DNA of 64,000 nt, taken from Antennarius striatus. Its lineage: Eukaryota > Chordata > Actinopteri > Lophiiformes > Antennariidae. The notes below the pieces were generated by a model, which had not been told where the DNA came from, made no database searches, and was given only the letters and a program-made list of their open reading frames with translations. Both the position numbers and the translations under genes were made by a program. The stretch spans positions 3,402,197 to 3,466,196 of the forward strand of contig NC_090789.1 in the NCBI RefSeq assembly GCF_040054535.1, read 5' to 3'. Positions 47,745-63,100 of the stretch are shown piece by piece. How positions within the stretch are numbered: the first letter of the stretch is position 1; each line of letters starts with the position of its first letter.

Positions 47745-49118
47745 GTTCATCTGTTTGATGGCGTCTCTTGCTGACTCAGCACAAACATTCCTGTCAGACG
47801 ACTGGATGCTGCTGGACTTCACTGATCCAGTGTTTCTGTCCATCCCATAATAACCAGCAGAGATCGCTGAGACTGGATCAGAATAAGTCCATTGAGAGTC
47901 TCTCTCTCTCTCTCAGGTTTCCATATTGTCCAGTGGATGTCTGGTTGTCAGTGGGACGATGAGACTGGAGAGGTTACTGGTTTTGAGCAGCATGGTTATA
48001 ATGGAGAAGACTTCCTGGTCCTGGACCTGAAGACAGAGACCTGGATCGCTCCCAGACCTCAGGCTGTCATCACCAAACACAGATGGGATCATAACAGAGC
48101 TTTGATGGAACATGAAATGCATTACTACACCAAGGAGTGTCCTGAGTGGGGGAGGAAGCATTTGGAGAATGGGAGGAGCTCTCTGCTGAGAACAGGTAGG
48201 ATCACATGACCTGATGGAGTTTCGTACCGACAACCTTCATGTTTCTCTGGTGTTTGTGATCAACAGTAAACAATAAAGGTTAACGACACACAGACAACAC
48301 TTCAGATCCATCCCATCAAACAGAAGAACAAACAGTGACTCCTGGTGAGGAGCATCTAAAGTGTGTTTGTGCTCCTCCTCCAGAGCTCCCCTCAGTGTTC
48401 CTCCTCCAGAAGACCCCCTCCTCTCCAGTCAGCTGCTTCGCTACAGGTTTCTACCCTGACAGAGCTGCACTCTTCTGGAGGAGAGATGGAGAGGAGCTTC
48501 ATGAGGAGGTGGACCACGGAGAGATCCTCCCCAACCATGATGGAACCTTCCAGACCAGTGTTGACCTGAACCTTTCATCGGTGGCCCCTGAGGACTGGAG
48601 GAGGTACGACTGTGTGTTCCAGCTGGAAGGTGTGGAGGACGACTTGGTCACCAGACTGGACAAAGGAAAGATCTGGACCAACTGGGGTGAGACGGGGGTC
48701 GGGGGGTGGAGGTGGAGACACCTTTATTTCCTGCACTTCTGTTCAGGTTGTGACTCGTTGTTGTTTTCTTCTCTCCAGAGGAGCCCACTGACGTGACCCC
48801 CCCCACCACCACCATCATCACCATCATCGCTGTACTGGTTCTTGCTCTCGTCGTCATGGCAGCCGTTGGGTTCAAGCTTTCCAGACAGAGGACAGGTGAG
48901 GGGTCCGAACAGAAGCCGTCTCTTCCTCCCAGCTTTGATTTGACTCTTTGACCTGATGCTTTGACTCAGCGTGAAGCAAACTTCACGGTGGGATGACGAG
49001 TCTTTGTTTTCCAGCTAAACGTGGTTCAGTTCCTGAGGACAGCTCTGAGCTCTCTGAGGGACTGCAGCCGGGGGTCGGGGCGCAACCAGAGGTCAACAAG
49101 CACCAGAATGTAATCTGA
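46787..49118 (+). CDS. MHC class I heavy chain (classical-like, teleost U-type)
   Basis: Presents peptides at the cell surface with beta-2-microglobulin. Six coding exons join in phase: 46787-46844 (leader), 47388-47654 (alpha1), 47917-48195 (alpha2), 48384-48686 (alpha3), 48779-48895 (connecting/TM) and 49015-49118 (tail), 375 residues. Alpha1 starts VTHSLKYF and ends with the conserved glycan site NQS. Alpha2 has the C101-C164 pair (SGCQWDD, TKECPEW). Alpha3 is an Ig C1 domain (VSCFATGFYPD, YDCVFQ). The TM is LVLALVVMAAVGF. Peptide-end anchor positions: Y7, Y59, T143, W147 and Y159 are kept, position 84 is Arg as usual in fish, 146 is Arg and 171 is His instead of Tyr. Splice sites and frame are intact, so it looks functional. 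U-lineage is the best guess from VVGM, WIAP and AVITKH motifs. Being outside a core MHC, it could be a diverged class I copy. Confidence 0.93.
47017..47092 (+). repeat. Minisatellite in intron 1 of the MHC class I gene
   Basis: Three copies of a 16-base unit (GGTAGATTTGTTCYAG) plus a shorter variant (GTTAGATCCAG), in tandem. An older degenerate copy precedes it near 46.99-47.02 kb. Confidence 0.75.
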
Positions 49119-49606
49119 TCAAATCCATCAGGATGAGGATCTAGTTATCGATGGTTATTGATTAGAGTCTGTAGAAAACGCACTACAAATAGCGACCAAA
49201 CGTGGTCAAACTTAAAGGGTGTCATTAAAATATTTTATCACGTTTTCTTCACATTTTTCTTCCTGGAGACGTAAAACAGGATCTTTCCAACAGAATCATC
49301 ACAGCTGTCTTCAAACCACATCGCTGGTTTAACAGGAGTTGATTCAAACACGTCACCATCATTCCAATTCAAAACTTCTGCTGCTGGGTTGTTGTTGGTT
49401 CTTCCAGTCCTATTGGTCCTCCTAGGGTCAGGTGACCTGACGCTACCTTGAGATGAGATCTGACAACCACTAGAGAGTTGTCTCTGCTGTTTATCCTCAG
49501 AAAGCCTTTCTCTGCTGGTTGCTGCTAATCTAACTAGTTAACTAGGTGAACATTGGATGAAGTTATTCTGCTAGTTGGTTTATTGTCAGAACAAATTCTG
49601 CTTTGC

Positions 49607-49612
49607 AATAAA
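49607..49612 (+). terminator. Polyadenylation signal AATAAA for the MHC class I gene
   Basis: AATAAA about 490 bases past the stop codon, in a plausible 3' UTR. It is assigned by position. Confidence 0.55.
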
Positions 49613-50897
49613 ATCCCACATTTTACACGTGTCTCATCATTCTCACTTCTTTCACTTTAAACAAGGATGATTGAATTTATGAAGCTCAGAGGTCGATCCC
49701 ATTATCATTGACATGGTAAATAAAAGTAAGACATGAAAGTCAATGTTCGGGTATTTTGATGACTTTCTCCTTTCATGTTTCTAACTAATTCAAACGTTTC
49801 TGTGAACCAGAGAACTGAAACGATTGGGTTTTTTTCTGGCGCTTTGGAGCCACCTGCTGGTTGGATCCGGATCGTCCTGGAGGATTGGAACGTTCCTTTA
49901 TGTCTTCTTTGATTGTGTTTTATGTGTTTGAATCTTGGGGGTTTTTTTTGGTCTCACATCCCAAAATTTCCTGGAGAAAACGTTTCTAACTACTTAATAT
50001 GTTTACTTCAAAGTTTAAACTGTTTTAAAAAAACAACAGATAAACTTAATGATTTAAATGACGTCAGACCAGGTCAGAAAAACATTTACCAAGTTAGAAG
50101 CAGTTAAAACCACTTCTGCTGACACTCAGGTATCGTTTTTCATCATGAATCACCATGGAGACGCTGGATCAGAGCCCTCCGGTGGATAAAATCTGTATTA
50201 CTGTACTTACCTTTATCAGGTGTCTTGAAGGCTTTGTGTGAATACTAATGACGTTTAAAAATGCACTAAAAAGCATTTAAAAAATATTTATCACACCTGT
50301 ATTGGTGGGTTTTTCGCTGAAGCTTTGACGTTTTCCAGGAATATCTGAATTTCGGTCACTATAAAACGCCTCGTTTCTCATTTTCTGCTAAATTATTAAA
50401 CTGCACACTGAAACAACATCATTGTTAACGATGATAGCTGTCATTTATGGCTGAGGATAATCACTAGTAAATAAAGATACATAGAAAAGCAGTTGTTGCT
50501 TGTTTCTGCTGCCCCCTAGTGGCCAAAGTTATAACTACCTGGCGCAGGTATGACGAACCTCAGGTGTCAGGTGAGGTTATAGACTTAAAGACCATCTCGG
50601 TGTTGCCCTGGTGCTCTCAGGAAGGTCATATATTCAGCAAGGAAAATCTCTTTTTTGTCAAAATATATGATAACAATAACTGGAAACTGTCCGCTACTCC
50701 TCCTAATAGCTTTTGAACGCCTCCTCTGCTTTCATTAAGGCCACTAAATGTTAACAGGCATCAGCTGGTTGTGTGTTACTGATCTCCACAGCAGCTGTCC
50801 AATCAGAGCAGGATTCCGGCCCTCAGCCTGAAGCAGGACGTCAATAAAAGAAAAAGCTGGCCTGAAGGCCCATTTGTTCAACTCCCCAGGTTCAGAA
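49613..50897. other. Intergenic DNA between MHC class I and ctss
   Basis: No coding exon. It contains a perfect CTCF-type motif and the ctss promoter. A possible TATA-like AATAAAAG lies near 50843, about 55 bases upstream of the ctss start. Confidence 0.5.
50509..50522 (-). promoter_or_regulatory. CTCF-type motif, perfect match (minus strand)
   Basis: The minus strand reads CCACTAGGGGGCAG, a textbook CTCF core, between the MHC class I gene and ctss. A one-mismatch version (CCACAAGGTGGCGG) lies near 52.64 kb just past ctss. Confidence 0.6.
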
Positions 50898-52322
<1,425 letters not shown>

Positions 52323-52402
52323 TCAGCACGAGCCAGTTTTTGAAAGCATTCATTTTATATAAACTGTTTGATATGTAACTTATGGATTTGTGGGATTACA
52401 CA

Positions 52403-52408
52403 AATAAA
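52403..52408 (+). terminator. Polyadenylation signal AATAAA for ctss
   Basis: AATAAA 81 bases past the ctss stop codon, giving a short 3' UTR. Confidence 0.8.
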
Positions 52409-54880
52409 ACTGCTGGTAAACTAGTGGAAAGAACATTGGGAAGATTTCTAACTAGTCAAAGTCAAATATTTAAATCTGTTTAAGTAGCCCAGTGAATCTA
52501 TAATCTATGAATCTACAATCAGCTCAGACTCTTATAAGAAAATCTACATGTTCCTAAGGTAAAGGATTTAATGGTTAAAAGGTGTTTGACACTTGGAGCA
52601 TAATGAACGCCTCTGAACATGTAGTGGCGCAATATGGCCACAAGGTGGCGGTAGATATATTTGAAACCGCAACGGAAGTGACGATTTTACAACACTCTCC
52701 TGCCTATTTCACAATAAGTGTTTAAAAGCGGCATTATATACACTGAATTGCTTTTAATTTGAAATGCAGTCGCGGTTTGATAGCAATAAACGTAGCAATA
52801 GGTTTATTCTAAAATTTGAGCAACTAAATAATTTTTCTCTAAATTATAAGCCTGTCTATCCAGTAATTTGTCAAATATAAAATAGTTGAGAAATAACCAT
52901 ATTTGCACCAGTGACCTTATCAACATAATACAAGCAGCATTTCTGCAGTAAATACACATTTCTAGATTGTGTGTGATGGTTTCTGGCACACAAATTTCTA
53001 TCGATTTAGGGGATTGCGGTTTAGTGGTTTTGCCAGCAGATTTTCACATCATAGGATGTCCCGTTTGGTTAAGTATTTAAATATGTAAATTTATCTCAGA
53101 GAGCTCTGATATACTGTATCTTCCAATGTTTGCAGTTTTTCCCACCCCCAAATTTTCCAGGCTGTAACAAAATGCTGCAAACCACATCTCCCTACCCCAC
53201 ATTTAACTTTTTATCTCTGTGAATCAAACATGAACTGACTTCATGTGAAACGCAAACCATTGCATTGCTTTTTCTTTCGTCAAGGTTTATTTTTTTCCAT
53301 ATAATTTATCACTTTCTTCATAGCACTGGATAATAATCCCAGCATAATCAACAACTCTCACATTAAAATAAATACAGCACCTTTTTAGCATCACTAAAAT
53401 AATCTCAATACCGAGAAGTAATAAATACTGAAGTTTCTCAGTGTTCATTTACAAAACACAAAGACAACACACAATAGATTTGTGTCATATTGAACTTTTT
53501 TTGGAATTGTTTTCATTGATCTTTTTTAGTTCCACAAACTCCAAACTTGCACATACAAACATCTACAGTTTCCACACACATTACATTGATTTTTTGAATT
53601 GAACTCACATTTAGAGTAAAACCTCAAATCTTTTTATAAACGGGTCAGAATCGTACTCAACAACAACAACAAAAACAAAAAAAAAGGGGAAAAAAAGCAA
53701 ACATAAAATCCCTTCCGAGTCCAAACTAACAGCGAAGGATTCCGGCGGTTCCTGGAGGACGAAGGAGTCGTTTTGTGGCGTGGTTGAAGCGTTTCTTCTT
53801 GGATTTGTTCGGGACGGTCAGGCAACGGAAAAAACGCCATAAAGTGTCCTTCATCCCTCTATCGGACCGCCATCATCACGTTCAGTCTCCAGACTGCTGT
53901 TCGCTATACCTTCACATCACCCCCTCCATCGACTGAAACCGCTGACCCTTTTCAAACTTTATACATAAATATATATATATAGAATAAAAAGTCTACACAT
54001 AATAACATTAATTGGTAAACTTGTACATTTGGGACAGGAGCTTCTCTTGATAAGCCATTCATTTTGGTTTGAAATCTGACTTCCTGTTCTCCTCAGAATG
54101 GGGGGGGGGCCTCCGTTTCATTGCTCACACATAATCAGACTCATGAGGATAAAAAAGTTTCATGTTAAATTGTACTTTTTGATCAGAATTATGACTTCCT
54201 TTAAGAGTTTTTCCATTTTTTCCAGTCTTAACTCTCGCCGTTGTGACAGGAGGGATTGCACGATTACAAGCGTCCACCTCAGAAATTCAGGCATGTGTGT
54301 ATATATGTCTGTATATATATTTAAAAAAAAAAAAAAAAGCTACCTGGGTCCAAGGTAAACTAGGAGCACAGTCACCACTAACTTACTTCCAGAACGCATA
54401 CTCACATTTCACCAATTTTTAACCCCACTTTGATTAAGAACAATCACTGCAAGCAACAAATTTATGTCATCGTACGACAATGAAAACACCGGTTCTTTGC
54501 TTTAGACAAAAACAGTTGGCATACAGGACGTCCAAGAAACTCAGAGACAATAACGATACAAACATGCGTCACGATTCAGTTACAGGAGGGAATCGCAGGG
54601 GTGAAGTCGTCTCTGTGAATTTAAGGTGGGATGCTTTTTCCGCGTTCCAATGGAGAACAGACGTCTCTGAGGCTGGTTTATCAGCAAAAAAGAGCACCCG
54701 AGTCTATTATGAAGAACAAAAAGAATAAATTCTTCACTGCATATATTGAATCAGGTTTTTTTTTCTTCTCCTATAGTGTAAATATATGTCATGGTCCCCA
54801 ATTGAGCTGCTTTCATCGCAAGGATGAAAACATTGCAACAGAACAGAAGTAGAAAAATACACGACGGACAGTTTAGTCAG

Positions 54881-54884
<4 letters not shown>

Positions 54885-54919
<35 letters not shown>
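54885..54919. repeat. CA dinucleotide microsatellite
   Basis: About 17 CA units. Confidence 0.9.
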
Positions 54920-54922
<3 letters not shown>

Positions 54923-55376
54923 TACCACATCATCATCAGGATAATGACGCATCCGCTCTCTACACGAACACAACAGGATGCATTTGGTCATTAGGGAAGC
55001 ATGTCTGCAGACAGACAGACAGACAGATTGATATAGATTTGACAGCGATAGTTTAAGAGGCGTAAATGAAACGATTGGTGCTGCTCTCAGCGCCGTCAGC
55101 TACACGCGAGGCTAAAGACCAAGTTGTTAGTTCCATTGAAACGACAACACAATCCACCCGACGTCTCCGAAGCTCAGTAATTTAATCAGGTTTGTTTAAT
55201 CCACACACAAATCCCGTCGATGTTTAGTGGTTTCAAGAGGCATTTTATGTGAGATTATGTTTAGTTTTGTTACCTTAGCGCAGAGCCGGCTAGCAGTTTA
55301 ATATACAGACACGTCAGATGTCTTTTCATCAGCCTTCTTGTTGGAATGTCTAATCATTCTTCTAAACTTTATCTGT

Positions 55377-55378
<2 letters not shown>

Positions 55379-55418
<40 letters not shown>
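55379..55418. repeat. CA dinucleotide microsatellite
   Basis: About 20 CA units. Confidence 0.9.
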
Positions 55419-55420
<2 letters not shown>

Positions 55421-57066
55421 GCATCACTCATTCTCACTCACTGATTGTCGGCACATGTAGATGTACACCTTTGGAGAAACGATGCCAAAGCTGTCGTATG
55501 CGTAAAGAATAAACGTTCCCATTTAGTCATGATTCCTAAATTTAAGTCAAAGTCACAGACGGCTTCTTCTTTTCTTTTCTTTTTTTTTCACACAGCAGAC
55601 ATGGTGAAGGAACGACAGGAACAGAAGCCACTGGAATGAAATCAAGACGTGTGATTTGACGCCTCTGCAGATCGAAACGACTGCGGGTTCTTTTTTTTTT
55701 TGCCAATTCTTCTTCTTCTTTGAGGTCGTGTTTGTGCTCATGGGTAAAACGATGTCTCGACGCTATAATGAGAAAGGCTACAGGCATCGATTCCATGTTT
55801 GAACCCAAACAAAACAACAAGCAGAAAAGAAAAAAAAAAGTGTTTTCCGGGGGTTTTTCCTCTCCGTGAACGCCACTTGTTGTCATATTAAGGCTGATTT
55901 CTGCCGGTGTGTATGTGGGACAGAGATGAGTTGTTTAGCATGGCTGTAAACGTGGTCTAAACCTTTCACCACACCTGAGCTGCTGTGACTTCTATGATTC
56001 CATTCCTTCTAAATTAACCTCAAACATTAGGTTGTTGGATCAGTAAAATAGTCAACTTGGCTGCACTGATTTCCACAAAATAATGGATGTCAAACTAACA
56101 AATCGGACGTTTTCTCTTGTCTGGCGTGACAAAGACACACATGCAATCCACACACACACTTTACACAAGTAATTTAGGCAAATATGACACGAATGTATCT
56201 GCCTCCATGCGACCAGAATTCTTCCCACGGATGTTTCAGCTGCACGGTTTAGCAACAGGGAGGGAAAAATATTAGGTTAACGCGGAACACGGAGCGTCCC
56301 AATTTATAAGAGAGAATCCTGTGAAATGCATCTTCAGCTGTAGAGGAGCAGACCAGATCTACGCAGCGACAAACTAAAGAAAAAAAAATCTCCCGTTTCT
56401 GGATAAACCGAGCCTCGATTAGCTGACGAGAGCTCCCAGCAGGTCTGGCTTCAGGTCAAAGGTCAAAGGATGCTTTTAGAGAGAAAATATCATCTGGATT
56501 TCTTTTTTGCTTTTTTTTAGTAAGACGAAACTTCTACGTAACACGAGCATCAGTCTGGGTGAGCTGTACCTGGTAACATCACAGCTAAATTAAATCAGCA
56601 CTGAAAGCCACTGAGATCAAGGACGGATGAGACAGAAGAACAAATCACATCTGGAAAGAAATCCACGTACACGACTAAAATCTTTTCACGTCCCACCCAT
56701 GAATGGCTTTTAAGTCTCATCTCGGAATTTGTAGATCTGTGGGGCGGTTGAATTAAAACTCCCGGGAAAAAATGACCTCCTTGCCGTATAGAGCAATTTG
56801 CGACGTGTCACCCGCTACTCCAAAACATCTGATGTGAAGCATCCTGTGCGCCCTTTCTCTCAATCGCTGTGGTTTTTGTACAGATTTTCAATAATACAAT
56901 CCATTTCAAAGGATTCTGGGCTTACAATGGGAATGGCAGTCTGTCCAGTTGGTGTGTGATGGGCAGCGCTGAAGCTCACCCCCCCCCAGGGAAGGGGAAG
57001 GATGTTCGAGTTTAAGTTATCAAACAACTCCAGCTGCGCTCTGCTGCCCACTGCTGGCCGCTCGTT

Positions 57067-60059
57067 TTACTGCAACACCTGGCCTCGTGTTTCGGGCAGC
57101 TTCGTGGCGAGGAAACTACCTGCGGCGAGCGCGCCGGCAGCAAATATGATGGGCACGGCCTTGGTGATGCCGACGAACGACTGAAAGATGCTGATGCCCA
57201 AGACGGCCGCCAGCTTGCAGAGGGCGTTCAGGAAACCGAACGCCGTGGTCCTGGAATGTAAAGACGTTGAATAGTTTTTGACGCTTCAGGCATGAACATC
57301 CAAGCCTACAGAGATTTTAAATCCAATCTGACAAAAAGTACCCGTCCTAAAAATAATAATCCGACAATAACAAGCCTAAAAAGGATATTCACCTCCCCCG
57401 ATCAGAGTCGGAGGAGGTTACGTGATCGCAAGTGTTTGCACAGGGATAGATCCAATCAGCCAAGTAAAACAATCACCATGGCGACATCGCATAGTTACGT
57501 CCAGGTTGGACGTTGCAGTGGTGTTTGGGAGATGTTTGCACTCTAGCTGCAGAATAAAAACCCTAAAGAGACGGCGTTACCTTTTATCCGAGGGGTACAG
57601 CTCCACCGTTATCACATCCAGGGCGTTCCACGAGGCGATGCTGATGCCGCCAAACAGACACAGGAGGGCGATCATCCCCGACTCGCTGTTGCCAAACATC
57701 AGGAAGAAGCAGCTGACACAAGATATGATGCTGGATCCCGCTGGAGGAGGGGGGGGGTGGGGATGATATCACACGACGGTCAAATAGACCCCCCTCGGCC
57801 CACCAGTGACTTGTTCCACGTTGATTAGATTTCACCTACCCAGCATCCTCAGACGCCCTATTTTATCCATTAGCAGAGCGGAGACGATGTTGCCAGGCAA
57901 CACTGCCAACGTGCCGAGGAAGTTGACGAAGTATATCATGTAGGCATTGTTGAAATCGTCGCTGAAGTCCAGCATGCAGCCCTCCTTGTTGTGGAGAAAC
58001 GTGCTGTTGATGAGTTTACAGTTGACAAACCTGTATTTGAACAAATCTGAAGAGAAACAGGAAGAAATTTTTATTGATCATTTAAAAAAAATCTGTTGGC
58101 ATAATAATGTCATTTCTATTTGAGACAGGGCTAAAATCATATTTTTGCCCCCTAACCTTTAGAAATTAAGTTATTATATCTCAAAATCCAGGTTAGACAG
58201 GTGAGGGGTTTTTTTGCCCTGAGTTTCACCTCTCAGGCGCCACAGGCTCTCTAACACAGACAACAGTAGTTAAATGATGTCATGTGTTTTTATTTTACAG
58301 CAACATCTTCCATTTAAAATGAATGGAAGATGTAAAATAAATTCCAGAAAAAAAAGAAATCATTGAAATCTCTCCATCAATATGAGTTTTCCTTCACCTT
58401 TTTATCGTCTTTTCACATTTCTGCTGCCTGGAGCTACAAAAAAAAAAACTGCATGACTTCAGATTTTTCAGATGACGCCGCCTCCATACCAATAATCTCT
58501 AACGGCTTCTTTTTTTTTTAAAGTGAGTCAAGCGTGAAAAATGCTGAATAATCATAAATTCTGAAAAACACACGGGTGAAAAAAATGTATATTAGCGTTG
58601 GGTTCAGGGATGAGAGGCAGATGCTGCAGAAGAAGCTGTTGTGTGGATGTGAAGATGATGACATTTGAGTCTTATGTAACGACCATTACGTTCTCAGGCG
58701 CAGGCTGACATATTGATTGAAAGCGCGAGCAGAAAGCGAAGCGCAACGCCAATTCCTTCTCCTTGGAAAATCTACTACGATCTGCAGCATTAATTCTACT
58801 ATACTATTCCACACCGTGATGTCGACTTGCAGCTCATCGCCGTAGTTACCTGTGTTATAGAACAAGCTGGCGATGAAGGTGCAGTTCCTGAAGAAGGTGT
58901 GTGTAGACGTGATGTCCTCGAAGTAGCATTCCTCAAACACAGAGTCTTCGAACACCATGGACTTCATCTTCAGGTTGAGGAACCTGTCGGACACGCCTCG
59001 CTTTTTATATATCGTGTATTTTTTAAGCCTTATTGTCGATTTCCTGATCAGAACACGGATGATAATCACCGATCGGTTCGCCAAACACTTACTTGTCGTT
59101 GAAGTAGTGTCCCTCGCGATGCACTTGGTTCTCCAGGGTGAAGTTGAACGTGACGTGCGCCACTTGTTCTTTACTGTAGGTCTTCGTGCGTGACTCGTAT
59201 TCCTGCTTCTGGATGTATTTGATCATGTCTGGGAACCACACCGTCAGACCGTAGTAGCTGCAACGTTTAGACAGTCCCCGTTAGACAAAAATGAAAGGGA
59301 ATGTTTGGCAAAATCAGGAAAGGATTTAAGTGTTTGTTTGTTAATTTACCTGAAGGACATGGTGAACCAAACGGCCATGAGCATGAACGTCGTCCGTTTA
59401 TACTCGGGCCGGAAACAGGCCAGGATGTTATTCCTTATCTGCAAACAGAGCAAGGAAACAAATGAACAGGAAGCAACACCTTTCCTGATTTCTGATTGGG
59501 TGGGCAGCTGAAGACACGCCTCCACAATCACTCAATTGTTTCTTCTTATAAAGGCGGATGCATAGAACTCGATCTGAAGCAGGATTGGGCTTTCAGGCGG
59601 CTGATCCTCTTCTATACTCTCTATCCTATCGTCCAGGTGGAACCGGCCCCGGTTTGAAGATTGTAGCGTCGGCTTCTTCGACTTAAAGAGTGAAGATCTC
59701 TGAGTGGGCATGAAGTTGGTGGTTGAGCAGCAAACTCAGAAGAAAACAGACGGTGTGGGAGTGGAAGCGGAACGTGGGCCCGGATGCAAATTTTGAAACA
59801 CTCCGGGGGGAAAATGATGAGCAACACAATGACAGCACGAGAAAAGTATTAAAAAAAAACAAAAAACAAAAAACACAACACAAAAGCGATGCAAAAAAGG
59901 AAAAAGCAAATAATGTAGTTTGTTTCACCATAATTTCACTCCTGAGATCTGCATATGGATGAGATCCGACCGAGAAACGCGCAGGTCAAGAAGTCAAAAT
60001 ACAGAATAATAAGAAGTTTTTTAAAGCTCTTCTTCTCGGTTCCACCTACGCCTTCTTGC

Positions 60060-60120
<61 letters not shown>

Positions 60121-63100
60121 GGGCTCCGTTAAAAGCTTCCCTCCAGCCGTAAAAAGGCCAACGCCTTCCACTCTGGTTGTAATAGCTGTAACGCTAAATA
60201 TTTAACGAAGCAATGACCTCATGTGTGATATCTGGGGGGGGGGGGTGGCGTATTTCCTTATTAATAAAGATTCGGCTGCCTGAATAATAATAAATCTCCT
60301 GGTTTCGATCACTTGTGAGTTTTCTCCCCCACCTGCTTTGTGAGTCCCGTAATCTTCAGTCGGTAGCGCTGCCAGACCGGCGTGTCGGTGCCGGTGTCCA
60401 CCAGCTCGTCCGTCTGTTTGACCGTCTTGATGGTGGTGACCTGGAAGGAAACAGATCTTCACAGACACGCCAACTTTTTCCACACGCAACTTGTGGATTT
60501 TTTTTTTCCTTCTATATGTAGAAACAGGAAGCAGATGATCTATAATATACGACACAATCGTGCGATTCATCACGTCGCTCCATTGGGATCGGCGACGCCT
60601 GTGTACGACTGATGGTGAAATCATCAGGCCCGTCGTCCAGAGAGAGGCTCATTACCCCCGACGGAGGAGGTTAATGAGGCAGGATCTCTCAAAAAAATAA
60701 ATAAAATAAAACGCCACAAGGAATTTGATTAAAGTTTTTGGAGAGGAAGAGGATGGATTTCTCCAACACGGCCATTAAAAAGCCTTATTTAGAAAATACT
60801 TCTACATTTCCTGCTCATGCAGATCCATGTCTTTGATGAGATTATGGGTTATTGAGACACAAACTCACTGAGAACACTTTCTCCGGGTAACCCTTCGCTC
60901 GCATGTTGGTGTCGTGTACCAGCTTCAGGATCATCCAGCCTTCGTCGTGTTTGCCATTCTGGGAAAAAAAAAGAAAGAAAGCAAACGTCACACCGTCAAA
61001 AACCTTCCTTTATGTTTTTACCCGTTAAAAAGGGGGGGCGTCTTCTGACCTCTAAGTAGAAGCGTGGGCTCTCCGGCATGGCGCTGAGGGCGGCGATGGC
61101 CGCCACGCAAGGAAACGCGCAAACCAACACGAACACGCGCCAGCTGTGGAACTGATACGCCGAGCCCATCTGGAAACTCCATCCTGAGAAGACAAAAACA
61201 ACACCAGAAAATGTGAATAAAACAGATATATATAACAAATATTTGGGAATATTTCAGTTACTCTACTCACCATAATGTGGGATTATAGCCCAGGCCATGG
61301 CGGAGGCATATATTCCCCCAATCATCCAGAACATGCAGAGCCAGCTGAGATGTTCGCCGCGCTTCTCTTGGGCCAGAAATTCAGAATAGAAGGAGAAGAC
61401 GATGGGGATGGAGCCGCCAATCCTGCAAAGACCAGAAAGCAACTCAACTCAAGCAGATTAAGAGCTGCACAGAGAGATCAGATTAACAGAATTTTACAAC
61501 AAAAAAAATCTTATATTACATAATTTATTCATTGAATGCCTTTATTATGGACATGCAGACATGGTTTCATACCCTGAAGGAGATCCTTTTTTACAAGCAG
61601 AGATGCCGCGGCTTTAATCTCCTTTAATTTAATGCATTACTTACTTTGTTTTTGGTCATTCAGGTTTTCACATTGACTCTCATTAGTCCATCACCATGGA
61701 GCACAACCAAACTCACAAAAACCTGCAAACTGATTGATATCCCCACACGTAGGATTCCAGCATTTTCAATTTACCACTTCACTACACCGGAGAAACTGCT
61801 GCTATTAAATTAAATCAAAACTCTTAAGCGTTTGGAAACCCGACTGCGACCCAGAGGGATAACCATCGACACTTATTTTACCTTTCTGCAGCAGAGAAAA
61901 CATTTTACAATCAATTAATCCAAATGTTAAAAATGATTGTGTTCCATCATTTTTGCGGCTGATTTCTTTAGGGTGTCTGAACTTTTCTGTTGGCTTCCTG
62001 AGGTCATAAAACATCGGTCCCTGAATGCATCGCTTTTCAATTTACCCAACGCCCGAGAGGAGCCGGCAGAACAGGAAGGTGCTGTAGCCCTGGACGAAGG
62101 AGGAGAAGAAGGAGAAGATGCTGTTGATGGAGAGCGAGATGAGGAGAGACTGTCGACGGCCTATCCGGTCTGCCAGAGCCCCCCAGAGAAAAGCCCCCAC
62201 CATCATCCCGAAATATACAATCAGACCTGCGGAGAGAGAAAAAAGAAACAAGTGGTTTATCTGTGTTTTTACATGAATTTTAAATTTACTGTCACAGGTT
62301 TAAGCCTTCCTGTCTGCTGTCCTCCCACTGTCAGATTACAGGTTTGTGTTTATTCAAAGCTTTTGCTCTCAAGAAAAGTGGAAAACACGTCCGACAATAT
62401 TTCCTCTTCTTAAAAGATCAGACATTTCTCTCTCTTTTATCCCACTGTCAACTTCTGCCTCCAGAATGTAGAAACCAATCAGAAGTTCTCTCTGTATAAA
62501 ATCCAATCACAGATTTGTTTTTTGTTTTTTGGCCCTGTGGGCCAAATGCGGCCCACGAGAGCATAAAAGTGTCAAAAAATAATAGGTCAAGTGTGGTTTG
62601 AGAAAAACTGCATTTCCCACAATGCACTAATTGAACCCATTTTAACTCTGACACAAAGGTTTTGAACAAAGTTAATGTCCTAACTTGTGTTTGATGTTTT
62701 TATTCTTTATTCATTGATAGTTTGATCCTTGATCGATGGAGTTCTGCGGGTTTAATAACCTGACAAAATAAAAGGATTTATGTTACAACAGAGAAACATA
62801 TTTTTGTGTAACTAATGTTTGTAACTCATATAAGTCATAAATTCGGAGTTATTTAGCATTAAGGAGTAGTTACATTTATTTTACATTAAATTGAGTTACA
62901 TTAAGTCACATTTGTTAGTTACATCTAACCCTATGAGGACACTTGTTATGCTGATGTGGCCCTCGGTGAAAATGAGTTTGACCCCTCCTGATATAAGCAG
63001 ACAGGAGGAGGAGACGAGGTCGCGTCCTACCTAGCATGCTCTTGTTAGGTTCCGACAGGCACATGTCCCTCTCAGCGCTGGGGAGGACGAACCCGACCAC

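Larger units (their letters stand above)
52409..57066. other. ctss-sv2a interval; probable long sv2a 3' UTR
   Basis: No coding exon seen. The stretch from about 53.29 kb to the sv2a stop at 57067 could be a 3.8-kb sv2a 3' UTR on the minus strand, ending near a minus-strand AATAAA at 53286-53291. Neuronal genes often have long 3' UTRs, but there is no direct proof. It contains CA microsatellites and several A/T homopolymers. Confidence 0.4.
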
